A stretch of 64,000 bases of DNA from Agrobacterium vitis (GTDB lineage: Bacteria > Pseudomonadota > Alphaproteobacteria > Rhizobiales > Rhizobiaceae): the NCBI RefSeq assembly GCF_013337045.2, contig NZ_CP118259.1, positions 248,001-312,000 on the forward strand, read 5' to 3'. Position numbers and translations under genes: made by a program. The notes beneath the pieces were generated by a model that was not told the origin of the DNA, did no database searches, and saw only the letters and a list, made by a program, of their open reading frames with translations. Positions 44,566 to 53,662 of this stretch are shown piece by piece (within the stretch, counting starts at the first letter, position 1; each line of letters begins with the position of its first letter).

Positions 44566-45924
44566 GTGAAAAAACATCTGCTTATGGGGATTGCCGCTTT
44601 ATGCCTGGTTGCAGGCGGCGCAAACAGCGCCGAGCTGAAGTTCAAGCCGGGAGAAGATGCAAGGTTCAACTGGAAGAGCTATGAGGAATTCTCCAAGTCT
44701 CACCAGTTAAAGGGCCAGACCATTACGATTTTCGGCCCCTGGCGTGGCGAAGACCAGGCGCTGTTTGAAAGCGTGCTCGACTATTTCCGTAAGGCCACTG
44801 GCGCCGACGTGAAATATTCCTCCTCGGAAAATTACGAGCAGCAGATCGTTATCGATACCCAGGCCGGCAGCCCGCCCAATGTCGCCATTCTCGCCCAGCC
44901 CGGTCTGGTCGCCGATCTCGCCTCCAAGGGTGCCTTGACGCCGTTGGGTGAGGAGAATGGACAATGGTTGAAGGACAATTTCTCCGCCGGTCAGTCCTGG
45001 GTCGATCTTTCCACCTTCAAGGGGAAGGACGGCAAGCCGCAGATCTATGGCTTCCCCTATAAGATCGATATCAAGTCGCTGATCTGGTATGTGCCTGAGA
45101 ATTTCGAGGATGCTGGCTATGACGTGCCCAAGTCGATGGAAGAGTTGAAGGCGCTGACCGAAAAGATCGCTGCCGATGGCGGCACGCCGTGGTGCATCGG
45201 TCTGGGTTCCGGCGGTGCGACGGGCTGGCCCGCGACCGACTGGGTCGAAGACATGATGCTGCGGCTCTATCCGGCTGACGTCTACGATAAATGGGTGAAG
45301 AACGAGATCAAGTTTGACGATCCGCAAGTGGTGAAGGCCATCGAGGATTATGGCTGGTTCTCGCGCAATCCGAAATTCGTCGATGGCGGTGCGGCGGGCG
45401 TGGCATCTACCGATTTCCGCGATAGTCCGAAGGGCCTGTTTACCTCTCCGCCGAAATGCTACCTGCATCATCAGGCATCCTTCATTCCGTCCTTCTTCCC
45501 GCAAGGTACGGTCGTTGGTCAGGATGTCGATTTCTTCCCGACCCCGAATTATGCCAGCAAGCCTGAACTCGGCAATCCGGTAGAGGGGGCTGGCACCCTG
45601 GCGATGATCACTAAGGATTCGCCCGGCGCGCGTGCCTTTATCGACTTCATCAAGACCCCGATCGCCCATGAGGTCTGGATGGCGCAATCCGGCTTCCTGA
45701 CCGCCTTTAAGGCGGCCAACCAGGAAACCTATGCCAACGACCCCTTGAAGAAACAGGGCAAGATCCTGCTTGATGCCACGACGTTCCGGTTTGACGGTTC
45801 CGACCTGATGCCGGGCAAGATCGGTGCGGGCGCTTTCTGGACCGCCATGGTCGATTATGCTGGCGGCAAATCCGCCGACGAAGTCGCCAAGGGCATCCAG
45901 AAATCCTGGGACGGCCTGAAGTAA
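44566..45924 (+). CDS. aglE: Alpha-glucoside ABC transporter substrate-binding protein AglE
   Basis: 452 residues from GTG 44566, which has AAAGGGAGGA 5 bases upstream. Signal peptide KKHLLMGIAALCLVAGGANS. Mature family-1 extracellular solute-binding protein (TITIFGPWRGEDQALFESVL, LAQPGLVADLASKGALTPL, STFKGKDGKPQIYGFPYKID). It captures sucrose/maltose/trehalose-type alpha-glucosides in the periplasm. First gene of aglEFGAK. A strong hairpin follows, likely to raise its mRNA level over the membrane genes. The upstream ATG at 44416 would translate through the promoter and is rejected. Confidence 0.94.
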   Translation: MKKHLLMGIAALCLVAGGANSAELKFKPGEDARFNWKSYEEFSKSHQLKGQTITIFGPWRGEDQALFESVLDYFRKATGADVKYSSSENYEQQIVIDTQAGSPPNVAILAQPGLVADLASKGALTPLGEENGQWLKDNFSAGQSWVDLSTFKGKDGKPQIYGFPYKIDIKSLIWYVPENFEDAGYDVPKSMEELKALTEKIAADGGTPWCIGLGSGGATGWPATDWVEDMMLRLYPADVYDKWVKNEIKFDDPQVVKAIEDYGWFSRNPKFVDGGAAGVASTDFRDSPKGLFTSPPKCYLHHQASFIPSFFPQGTVVGQDVDFFPTPNYASKPELGNPVEGAGTLAMITKDSPGARAFIDFIKTPIAHEVWMAQSGFLTAFKAANQETYANDPLKKQGKILLDATTFRFDGSDLMPGKIGAGAFWTAMVDYAGGKSADEVAKGIQKSWDGLK

Positions 45925-45934
45925 CGCTGCAATC

Positions 45935-45974
45935 GCCCGGGTATCGCAGCCTCAATCAGCTGCGATACCCGGGC
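45935..45974 (+). other. 16-bp intercistronic hairpin between aglE and aglF
   Basis: GCCCGGGTATCGCAGC (45935-45950) pairs perfectly with GCTGCGATACCCGGGC (45959-45974). No T run follows. In binding-protein operons such a hairpin protects the upstream message and lowers downstream expression, giving excess binding protein. That role is inferred. Confidence 0.7.
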
Positions 45975-46010
45975 ATCCATATTGATAAGACGGGTTGGGA
46001 GGCCGGGTCC

Positions 46011-47021
46011 GTGGAACAGCTTTTATACGCATCGATTACCATCGTTATCGGCGTGGGTGCGGCGCTGGCCTATTTCTTCGGGTCGAACTTCATTCTCGAC
46101 CGGCTGTTTCCCGCCAATATCCCGGATCTTTCCCGCGCCTCCCGCAATCTGCGGATCGCAGGCCAGATCCGGCCCTGGCTGTTTCTCGGCCCGGCGCTGC
46201 TGTCGCTCGGCATCTATCTGGTCTATCCGCTGTTTTCGTCGATTGCCTATTCGCTCTACGACCGGTCCGGCACCCAGTTTGTCGGTCTCGACAATTACCG
46301 CTGGATGATTTTCGATCGTGAATTCCGGGAATCGATCTTCAACAATATCCTCTGGTTGATCGTGGTGCCGACCGGCGCCACCCTGTTCGGCCTGGTGATT
46401 GCCGCGCTCACCGACCGCATCTGGTGGGGCAATATCGCCAAGTCGCTGATTTTCATGCCGATGGCGATTTCCTTTGTCGGCGCCTCGGTCATCTGGAAAT
46501 TCGTCTATGATTACCGCGACGCGAATGCCGAGCAGATCGGCCTTCTCAACGCCATTGTCGTCTGGTTCGGCGGCACGCCGCAGGTGTGGATTTCCCTGCC
46601 GTTCTGGAACAATTTCTTCCTGATGGTCATCCTGATCTGGATTCAGACCGGCTTTGCCATGGTGCTGCTGTCGGCGGCCCTACGCGGCATTCCCGAGGAA
46701 ACCATCGAGGCTGCGGTGATCGATGGCGCCAATCCCTGGCAGATTTTCATGAAGATCAAGGTGCCGCAGATCTGGGGTACGATTGCCGTGGTCTGGACGA
46801 CGATTACCATCCTGGTGCTGAAGGTCTTCGATATCGTGCTGGCCATGACCAATGGCCAATGGCAGACCCAGGTTCTTGCCAACCTGATGTTTGACTGGAT
46901 GTTCCGAGGCGGCGGGGATTTCGGTCGAGGGGCTGCCATTGCCGTTGTCATCATGCTGATGGTCGTGCCGATCATGATCTGGAATATCCGCAATGCACGC
47001 CGGGAAATGGGAGGCCATTGA
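46011..47021 (+). CDS. aglF: Alpha-glucoside ABC transporter permease AglF
   Basis: 336 residues from GTG 46011 (GGGAGG 8 bases upstream). An extra N-terminal helix (about 5-25) is followed by the MalF-type six-helix permease. The EAA loop that contacts the ATPase reads IPEETIEAAVIDGANPWQIF (MKIKVPQIW). It forms the membrane channel with AglG. The stop is immediately followed by aglG, whose ribosome site lies in the last codons. Confidence 0.93.
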   Translation: MEQLLYASITIVIGVGAALAYFFGSNFILDRLFPANIPDLSRASRNLRIAGQIRPWLFLGPALLSLGIYLVYPLFSSIAYSLYDRSGTQFVGLDNYRWMIFDREFRESIFNNILWLIVVPTGATLFGLVIAALTDRIWWGNIAKSLIFMPMAISFVGASVIWKFVYDYRDANAEQIGLLNAIVVWFGGTPQVWISLPFWNNFFLMVILIWIQTGFAMVLLSAALRGIPEETIEAAVIDGANPWQIFMKIKVPQIWGTIAVVWTTITILVLKVFDIVLAMTNGQWQTQVLANLMFDWMFRGGGDFGRGAAIAVVIMLMVVPIMIWNIRNARREMGGH

Positions 47022-47022
47022 G

Positions 47023-48168
47023 ATGCGCACACGGGTTCTCTCTCCGCTGAATATTGCGGTTCATACGACTGTCTTGCTGCTCGTGCTGGTCTGGACCATC
47101 CCAACCATCGGCCTGCTGGTGACGTCCCTGCGCGACAAGAACCAGATCGTCGCCTCCGGTTGGTGGACGGCGCTGACCAGTTCCAGCCAGAAAGGCATTT
47201 TTCGCGCCCCCGGTGGCGAAGCGCAGCGCCAGGAGGGCGCAGCTTACGCAATATCCGGCAATGTGCTGGAGGGCGGGTCGGGCACGGTCAGTGCTTTCGG
47301 CACATCCAGCCTGAAGCCGGAGGAATTCGAAGCGGGTGCTACGGCCCAGCTCAAGGACGGCCAAACGTTGACGGTGGCCGCAGACGGTACCTTCAAGCTG
47401 ACCTCGAATGCATCTTTCGAGGGATCGCGTGGCCAGCGTATTTTCTTCACGGCCGAGCAGCCGCCGCGTTTCAGCCTCGACAACTATCGCACGGTGTTGA
47501 ATGCCGAGGGCATTGGCAAATCCTTCATCAATTCGCTGACGGTTGCCGTTCCCGCCACCATTATTCCCATTCTTGTGGCGGCCTTTGCCGCCTATGCGCT
47601 GGCCTGGATGCCCTTTCCGGGCCGCTCTCTCTTGCTTGCGGGTATTGTCGGCCTGCTGGTCGTGCCGCTGCAAATGTCGCTGATCCCGCTTCTGCGGATC
47701 TACAATGATGTCGGGGCGTTTTTCGGGGTGCCGTCGAAAACCTATCTTGGCATCTGGCTGGCTCATATGGGTTTTGGCTTGCCACTCGCCATCTATCTCT
47801 TGCGCAATTACATCGCCGGATTGCCGCGTGAAATCATGGAATCGGCAAGGGTGGACGGCGCCAGCGATTTTGAGATCTTCATCAAGATCGTGTTGCCGTT
47901 GTCCTATCCGGCGCTGGCGTCCTTCGCGATCTTCCAGTTTCTATGGACCTGGAACGACCTGCTGGTCGCCATGGTGTTTCTGGGGACCGGCAACGAGGAA
48001 CTGGTGCTGACCGGCCGCCTCGTCAACCTGCTCGGCTCGCGTGGCGCCAATTGGGAAATTCTCACGGCCTCTGCCTTCATCACCATTATCGTGCCGCTTT
48101 TGGTGTTTTTCGTGCTGCAACGCTATCTGGTGCGCGGTCTGCTGGCCGGTTCCGTCAAGGGTGGCTGA
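47023..48168 (+). CDS. aglG: Alpha-glucoside ABC transporter permease AglG
   Basis: 381 residues from ATG 47023 (GGGAGG 8 bases upstream). MalG-type permease with EAA loop LPREIMESARVDGASDFEIF (IKIVLPLSYPAL). Between the first helix (about 15-35) and the second (about 170-190) lies an unusually long periplasmic insertion of about 95 residues (52-148), rich in Gly, Ala and beta-type residues. An ATG at 46993 would overlap aglF by 29 bases and has no ribosome site. Confidence 0.93.
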   Translation: MRTRVLSPLNIAVHTTVLLLVLVWTIPTIGLLVTSLRDKNQIVASGWWTALTSSSQKGIFRAPGGEAQRQEGAAYAISGNVLEGGSGTVSAFGTSSLKPEEFEAGATAQLKDGQTLTVAADGTFKLTSNASFEGSRGQRIFFTAEQPPRFSLDNYRTVLNAEGIGKSFINSLTVAVPATIIPILVAAFAAYALAWMPFPGRSLLLAGIVGLLVVPLQMSLIPLLRIYNDVGAFFGVPSKTYLGIWLAHMGFGLPLAIYLLRNYIAGLPREIMESARVDGASDFEIFIKIVLPLSYPALASFAIFQFLWTWNDLLVAMVFLGTGNEELVLTGRLVNLLGSRGANWEILTASAFITIIVPLLVFFVLQRYLVRGLLAGSVKGG

Positions 48169-48244
48169 TCGCGTTTTCGACGGCTTGTTTTTCCTTCCTC
48201 CCTAAATCCCCAACAGGCCTAAATTTCCAAGAGGACAGATATTC

Positions 48245-49897
48245 ATGACTGCTGCTTCCGATAGTGTCGCAATGCCGGACAAGGACTGGTGGCGCGGCGC
48301 GGTCATCTATCAGATTTATCCCCGCTCTTTCCAGGATTCCAACGGCGATGGCATTGGCGATCTAAAAGGCATCACCGCCCGCCTGCCACATGTGGCAGGC
48401 CTCGGTGCCGATGCGATCTGGATCTCGCCGTTCTTCACCTCGCCGATGAAGGACTTTGGTTATGACGTGTCCAATTACGTCGATGTCGATCCAATGTTCG
48501 GGACGCTCAACGATTTCGACGCGCTGATTTCCGAAGCCCATCGCCTTGGTATCAAGGTGATGATTGACCTCGTGATCTCCCACACGTCAGACCAGCATGC
48601 ATGGTTCGTCGAAAGCCGTTCCAGCCGCATCAATGCCAGGTCCGACTGGTATGTCTGGTCTGATCCCAAGCCCGATGGCACGCCGCCGAACAATTGGCTG
48701 TCGATTTTCGGCGGGTCTGCCTGGCAATGGGACCCGAGCCGGATGCAGTATTACCTGCACAACTTCCTGACCTCGCAGCCCGATCTCAACATGCATAATC
48801 CGCATGTGCAGGAGGCGGTGCTTGATGCTGTCCGGTTCTGGCTGAAGCGTGGCGTTGACGGGTTTCGTCTGGACACCATCAATTTCTACTTTCATGACCT
48901 AGCCTTGCGCGACAATCCGGCCTTGGACCCGGAGCGCCGCAATGCGGCGACGGCACCGGCGGTCAATCCCTATAATTTCCAGGAGCATATCTACGACAAG
49001 AACCAGGCGGAAAACCTGGAATTCCTCAAGCGCTTTCGCTCTGTCCTGGATGAGTTTCCAGCGATTGCCGCCGTTGGCGAAGTCGGAGACAGCCAATACG
49101 GGCTGCAAATTGCCGGGCAATACACGTCGGGCGGCGACAAGATGCAGATGTGCTATGCCTTCGAATTCCTCGCGCCCGATCCGGTCACACCGGCGCTGGT
49201 CGCCAATACCCAGAAGGCCTTTCAGGAAGCTGCGCCTGAGGGCTGGGCTTGCTGGGCCTTTTCCAACCATGATGTGGTGCGCCATGTCAGCCGCTGGGGC
49301 GCCAACGTTGCCGACCGTGCCGCCTTCGCCAAGCAGATGGCCGCATTGTTGATGACCCAGCGTGGCTCGGTCTGCATCTATCAGGGCGAGGAACTGGGGC
49401 TGACCGAAGCCGATATCTCCTTTGAGGACCTGCAGGACCCTTACGGCATCCAGTTCTGGCCGGAATTCAAGGGGCGCGACGGTTGCCGCACGCCGATGGT
49501 CTGGGATACGCTGGCCAAGCAGTCCGGTTTCAGCGCCGCCGACAAAACCTGGTTGCCGATTCCGGTCGAGCATAGCCTCAACGCCGTCCATGTCCAGGAG
49601 GGGCATGACGACAGCGTGCTGGAACACTATCGGCGTTTCCTGCATTTCCGCAGAACGCAGCCAGCGCTGATCAAGGGCGAGATCGCCTTCCATACGGTCA
49701 CGGAGACTGCCCTCGTCTATTCCCGTAGCCTGGACGGCGAGACAGTCTTGTGCGGCTTCAATATGTCTGCCGAACCGGCTGAACTGTCTTTGCCGGATGG
49801 AAATTGGCAGGCTCTGGAGGGCCATGGTTTTGCCGGGAGTGTCGCAGGCGGCAAGATCAGCCTTCCGGCCTGGGGTGCCTGGTTCGGTCACGGTTAA
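48245..49897 (+). CDS. aglA: Cytoplasmic alpha-glucosidase AglA (GH13)
   Basis: 550 residues, no signal peptide. GH13 motifs: IYQIYPRSFQDSNGDGIGDL near the N terminus, the nucleophile Asp210 in GVDGFRLDTINFYF, the acid/base Glu279 in AAVGEVGDS, and the third acid Asp343 in FSNHDVVRHV. It hydrolyses imported alpha-glucosides such as sucrose, maltose and trehalose-like sugars to glucose (with fructose from sucrose), feeding the Entner-Doudoroff enzymes coded at the end of the window. It lies within aglEFGAK. Confidence 0.95.
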   Translation: MTAASDSVAMPDKDWWRGAVIYQIYPRSFQDSNGDGIGDLKGITARLPHVAGLGADAIWISPFFTSPMKDFGYDVSNYVDVDPMFGTLNDFDALISEAHRLGIKVMIDLVISHTSDQHAWFVESRSSRINARSDWYVWSDPKPDGTPPNNWLSIFGGSAWQWDPSRMQYYLHNFLTSQPDLNMHNPHVQEAVLDAVRFWLKRGVDGFRLDTINFYFHDLALRDNPALDPERRNAATAPAVNPYNFQEHIYDKNQAENLEFLKRFRSVLDEFPAIAAVGEVGDSQYGLQIAGQYTSGGDKMQMCYAFEFLAPDPVTPALVANTQKAFQEAAPEGWACWAFSNHDVVRHVSRWGANVADRAAFAKQMAALLMTQRGSVCIYQGEELGLTEADISFEDLQDPYGIQFWPEFKGRDGCRTPMVWDTLAKQSGFSAADKTWLPIPVEHSLNAVHVQEGHDDSVLEHYRRFLHFRRTQPALIKGEIAFHTVTETALVYSRSLDGETVLCGFNMSAEPAELSLPDGNWQALEGHGFAGSVAGGKISLPAWGAWFGHG

Positions 49898-49974
49898 ACA
49901 TTGAGACTAACAAACGGTCATCTGTCCGGCTCATGGCGAGCCGGGCAGATCCTAAAACGAGGAGGGGGAGGACA

Positions 49975-51063
49975 ATGGCAAGCTTGGTCCTGAAAGACAT
50001 CCGCAAGGCCTATGGACAGGTCAAGGTGCTGCACGGCATCGATCTTGAAATCGCCAAGGGCGAGTTCGTGGTGTTTGTCGGTCCGTCCGGCTGCGGCAAA
50101 TCCACGCTTTTGCGGATGATTGCCGGACTGGAGGACATTACCAGCGGCGAGATGCGCATCGATGACCAGATCGTCAATGACGTGCCGCCCTCCAAGCGCG
50201 GCATTGCCATGGTCTTCCAGTCCTATGCGCTGTACCCGCATATGACCGTCTATGACAATATGGCTTTCGGCATGCGGATCGCCGGTGAAAGCAAACAGGA
50301 AATCGAACGGCGGGTGCGCGCCGCCGCCGCCATCCTGCAATTGGAACCCTATCTTGACCGCTTGCCCAAGGCCTTGTCGGGCGGCCAGCGCCAGCGTGTG
50401 GCCATTGGCCGGGCGATCTGCCGAGATCCGAAAGTCTTTCTGTTCGACGAACCGCTCTCCAATCTCGATGCCGCTCTTCGTGTCGCAACCCGGATTGAAA
50501 TCGCCCGTCTGCACGAGCAGATGTCCGATACAACGATGATCTATGTCACCCATGACCAGGTCGAGGCGATGACGCTGGCCGACCGGATTGTCGTGTTGTC
50601 GGCGGGCCGGATTGAACAGGTCGGCGCGCCGCTGGAGCTTTACGAGCGCCCCGCCAACCTGTTCGTTGCCCAGTTTATCGGTTCGCCCGCCATGAACATC
50701 CTGCCGGCCACCATCGTTGAGGCGGGGTCTGAAACGTGTATCGCGCTCAAGGATCGTTCGACCCTGTCGGTGCCGATTGCTGTTCCTACAGAAGATGCGG
50801 GCAAGGCGGCCAGTTTCGGGGTGCGGCCGGAAGATCTGACCATTGCCGCCGAAGGTCCGGCGCTGTTTGAAGGTACAGTTTCCCTGGTCGAGGCCCTGGG
50901 CGAGGTGACAATGCTCTATGTCGACGGCCCGGTCGAGGGGCAGCCGGTGGTGGTGAAACTGCCGGGCATTGCCAAGGTTGCCAGGGGCGAGCGGCTGCGC
51001 TTTGCGGCAGATAGTGAAAAGCTACATCTTTTTGATGCGCAGGGGCAAAGCTACAAGCGTTAA
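49975..51063 (+). CDS. aglK: Alpha-glucoside ABC transporter ATPase AglK
   Basis: 362 residues. MalK-type ATPase: Walker A GPSGCGKST, Q-loop VFQSYALYPHM, signature LSGGQRQRVAIGRAI, Walker B VFLFDEPLSNLDA, switch His in IYVTHDQVEAMT, and a C-terminal TOBE/regulatory region (FGVRPEDLTIAAEGP). I chose ATG 49975 after GGAGGGGGAGG. An in-frame upstream ATG lies inside aglA. It drives uptake through AglF and AglG and is the last gene of the operon. Confidence 0.95.
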   Translation: MASLVLKDIRKAYGQVKVLHGIDLEIAKGEFVVFVGPSGCGKSTLLRMIAGLEDITSGEMRIDDQIVNDVPPSKRGIAMVFQSYALYPHMTVYDNMAFGMRIAGESKQEIERRVRAAAAILQLEPYLDRLPKALSGGQRQRVAIGRAICRDPKVFLFDEPLSNLDAALRVATRIEIARLHEQMSDTTMIYVTHDQVEAMTLADRIVVLSAGRIEQVGAPLELYERPANLFVAQFIGSPAMNILPATIVEAGSETCIALKDRSTLSVPIAVPTEDAGKAASFGVRPEDLTIAAEGPALFEGTVSLVEALGEVTMLYVDGPVEGQPVVVKLPGIAKVARGERLRFAADSEKLHLFDAQGQSYKR

Positions 51064-51201
51064 TCGCGCTTGATTTCCCATGCATTAACTATGGTAAAAA
51101 AGGCAGGCTCGCCAAGGGGGCGGGCAAACTGGTTTCTCCATTTTCTGTTAAGTTCGTTCCCCTAGCCTGTGAACAGTAAGGGCGTGAATGGGGTAAGCGT
51201 T

Positions 51202-51609
51202 ATGAGTACGGCAGCTGGTCAATCAAATTACCTGCGCAGGGAAGAGTCTTTCATGTATGACCGGGAAGGCCGGTTTCGCATGGAAGACACCATGAATTCC
51301 GGGCGCTTGGAATATACCGAGAAAGGCATGAGCCATATGGCGTCGCGCCGGTGTGACATCATCCGTATTTCTCAAAGCGGCGCGCTGATTTCCCTGCTGA
51401 CGCAATTCAATCTTCCCAAGCAATTCTACCTGGACATTCCCGATGCCCGTATCAACAAGGTAGGCGGCTTGTTGATGAAGACCTTTTCCAACAATACCGC
51501 CGAGATTCGTTTTCTGCGGTTGTTGACGCAGAAGGAGCTGGATCGGATTTTCGTGTTCAGCACCCATCCGGCCCATCGTGACCGCGTTCTGGATGTTCGC
51601 ACCTGGTAA
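51202..51609 (+). CDS. Small PilZ-like protein
   Basis: 135 residues, soluble. The C-terminal half (CDIIRISQSGALISLLTQFN ... DIPDARINKVGGLLMKTFSN, NTAEIRFLRLL) has the strand pattern of a PilZ domain, but the RxxxR and (D/N)xSxxG c-di-GMP motifs are degenerate (only IRISQSGA resembles the second). It may therefore bind the nucleotide weakly or not at all. The start is uncertain. ATG 51253 has a better ribosome site (AGGGAAGAG, 6 bases) and would give 118 residues. It has a terminator of its own. Confidence 0.6.
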   Translation: MSTAAGQSNYLRREESFMYDREGRFRMEDTMNSGRLEYTEKGMSHMASRRCDIIRISQSGALISLLTQFNLPKQFYLDIPDARINKVGGLLMKTFSNNTAEIRFLRLLTQKELDRIFVFSTHPAHRDRVLDVRTW

Positions 51610-51687
51610 TGACAGCAGGCGAGGCAATTTTGGCCAGTAAGCGCTTTGTACGGTAGCGTACCAAACTTTAAATATCAGAGACATTGG

Positions 51688-51711
51688 CGGGGAGCATCAG
51701 CTCCCCGTTTT
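51688..51711 (+). terminator. Intrinsic terminator after the PilZ-like gene
   Basis: CGGGGAGC pairs with GCTCCCCG around ATCA and is followed by TTTT. Confidence 0.88.
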
Positions 51712-52210
51712 GCTGTTTGCCGGAGAGCTGCTTCGGGCCGTTGGATGGGATGTCCATTCCTTTTCTTATATCTCAACCGATTGATAATATTGAAGATCAG
51801 GAGCAGCATCCATATCGATGCGCTATGTGCCTTGACGTTCAGGTCCTAAGCCTCATCCGGGAGTTTGTGCAGTTCAGCCTTAAAGGCTCGCTCCTGCGCG
51901 CAGCGATAAAAATGCCGCAAGTCCGTGGTGTTTCCTCTCTCCGCACGAATATGAGACATTGCGATGATAAAAACCGGGTTTTGTAAACACTTTGGTTACC
52001 AAGTTTCTTCATCCTTTAAAGACAGTCGGTGCTTGTTGCCGATGGACTGGGTCTTCTGGACCGGATCTTCAGGGCGATGGTCTCAGGCGCGGCAAGCATT
52101 TGAGACAGTTGCACTCTCTTGAAGGCGGGGATGCTTGGCTATCCTCCAGCCTTGGTAAAAAGTTGCGGCGTTGAGCCGCCAGCCGCTGACCGGCTGTTTG
52201 GGTACGAGTT
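51712..52210. other. Non-coding stretch, nothing recognised
   Basis: About 500 bases between the terminator and the DUF2778 gene. Short frames in several directions lack ribosome sites and recognisable products. It must contain the promoter of the next gene, but I see no clear elements. Confidence 0.4.
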
Positions 52211-53605
52211 GTGAGTATGGCGTTCGCGGTCGATTTCTTTCCCAGTACTGGCAGGTCGGGCACCGGAAGCTCAGGGCGCGCAAAATCCGTCCTGGTTCCC
52301 AGGCTGATGTCCGGCGCGGCGCTTGTCGGCGGTAGCCTTGCCGCCGGTCTTTGGGTCGCCGTGGCATTCGGCACTCTGCACGGTGTCGGGTTTTCGCAAG
52401 CCTCTGTCTCCTCTCCCTTTTCGAGGGATATGGCGGCGGAATTCCGCAATAGCCTGGTCTTGCCAAAGCCGCCTGTCGCCGCTGTACGGCGGGACGAAGT
52501 CCGATCTGCCCAGGTGGTGAAGGAAAAGATGGCGCAGGTCCGCCACGAAATCGCGGCCCTTTCCACACCGGTTTCCAGGCCGCTTGACCTCGCTGGACGC
52601 GCAATTCTCGAACAGGCGCTGGCCGTCTCCATTGCCGAACGGGCATTGGCGCAGCGCTGGAGCAACGATACCGGCAGCCAGGTTGCCGAGGCCGTGGCGG
52701 CAAAGCCGCAGCCAGTTCAACCAACCTTGATGCCGCCGCAACAGGTGGCTGAGGCTATCCTGAAGACGGCGCCGCCGCTTGGCCAGATAAACCAGCCCTT
52801 GTCCGCGCAATTGCAGCCGGTCGCAACCGCCCTGGTCGCCGACCGCAGCCGCGATTCCGTCGCTCCGTCACAAGCTGGCCCGACCACTATTGCCTCGGCT
52901 GAACCGCCTGCCGCCAAGCCGATGCAGGTGGCTATGCTGCCGGATGTGGTGCCAGCACCGATCAACCGGCCCAAGAGCGACCCCTTCCGTGAAGTCCTGG
53001 TTGCGCCCAAGCCTGAGACCGACGCTGATACCGAAACCTCCGCCCGGCCACAGCCACAGCCAAAGACCATTCCGTTGAAATCTGCACCGGAAAAAACCGC
53101 GCCGAAGACAGTGATGGCCTATGCCCGCTCACAAGAGGTGATGGACGACGATGAAAGCCCGTCGATCTTCCGCAAGCGCGCCTCGTTGCCCGGTCGCGGT
53201 AGCGGTGTCGCCGTCTATGATATTTCCAGCGCTACGGTCTATATGCCGAATGGTGAAAAGCTGGTGGCCCATTCCGGCCGTGGCGAAAATCGCGATAATC
53301 CACGCTCCGTCCATATCAAGAACCGTGGTGCGACCCCGCCCAATGTCTATCGGCTGACCCTGCGTGAAAGCCTGTTCCATGGTGTCGAGGCCTTGCGGAT
53401 GACGCCTGTTGGCGGCAACAATATGTATGGCCGTGATGGCTTCCTCACCCATACATTCCTGCTGCGGGTGCGTGGCGATTCCAGTGGCTGCGTGGTGTTC
53501 CAGGAATATCCGCGCTTCCTGGCGGCCTACAAGCGCGGCGACATCAAGACGCTGATCGTTGTGCCGACCGTTGCTGAATTGCCGAAATACATGGCAAAGC
53601 TGTAA
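52211..53605 (+). CDS. Membrane-anchored DUF2778 (Tlde1-like) protein
   Basis: 464 residues. A membrane segment at about 35-60 (MSGAALVGGSLAAGLWVAVA) is followed by a long Pro/Ala-rich periplasmic region (about 70-320). The C-terminal domain of about 130 residues has the DUF2778 pattern: AVYDISSATVYMPNGEKLVA HSGRG..., IKNRGATPPNVYRLTL, GGNNMYGRDGFLTHTFLL and DSSGCVVFQEYPRFL. This family is related to L,D-transpeptidases; in Tlde1 effectors the same His/Ser-x-GC core cuts peptidoglycan. The Cys in SSGC and a preceding His are present. Its role here is probably cell-wall related. Starts: GTG 52211 or ATG 52217. Confidence 0.8.
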   Translation: MSMAFAVDFFPSTGRSGTGSSGRAKSVLVPRLMSGAALVGGSLAAGLWVAVAFGTLHGVGFSQASVSSPFSRDMAAEFRNSLVLPKPPVAAVRRDEVRSAQVVKEKMAQVRHEIAALSTPVSRPLDLAGRAILEQALAVSIAERALAQRWSNDTGSQVAEAVAAKPQPVQPTLMPPQQVAEAILKTAPPLGQINQPLSAQLQPVATALVADRSRDSVAPSQAGPTTIASAEPPAAKPMQVAMLPDVVPAPINRPKSDPFREVLVAPKPETDADTETSARPQPQPKTIPLKSAPEKTAPKTVMAYARSQEVMDDDESPSIFRKRASLPGRGSGVAVYDISSATVYMPNGEKLVAHSGRGENRDNPRSVHIKNRGATPPNVYRLTLRESLFHGVEALRMTPVGGNNMYGRDGFLTHTFLLRVRGDSSGCVVFQEYPRFLAAYKRGDIKTLIVVPTVAELPKYMAKL

Positions 53606-53623
53606 TACGAGCAACTTTTGAGT

Positions 53624-53659
53624 CGAAAACGCCGCGCTGGCACCAGCGCGGCGTTTTCG
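53624..53659. terminator. Bidirectional terminator between convergent genes
   Basis: CGAAAACGCCGCGCTGG pairs perfectly with CCAGCGCGGCGTTTTCG over two bases. The AAAA/TTTT runs lie at the stem ends, so it works in both directions. It sits between the DUF2778 gene stop (53605) and the transporter stop (53663). Confidence 0.92.
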
Positions 53660-53662
53660 CAT

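Noticed and set aside
43227..44669. Longer form of the LacI-type regulator
   Set aside because: The extra 138 codons cross both operators and the start region of aglE; the HTH begins right after GTG 44255.
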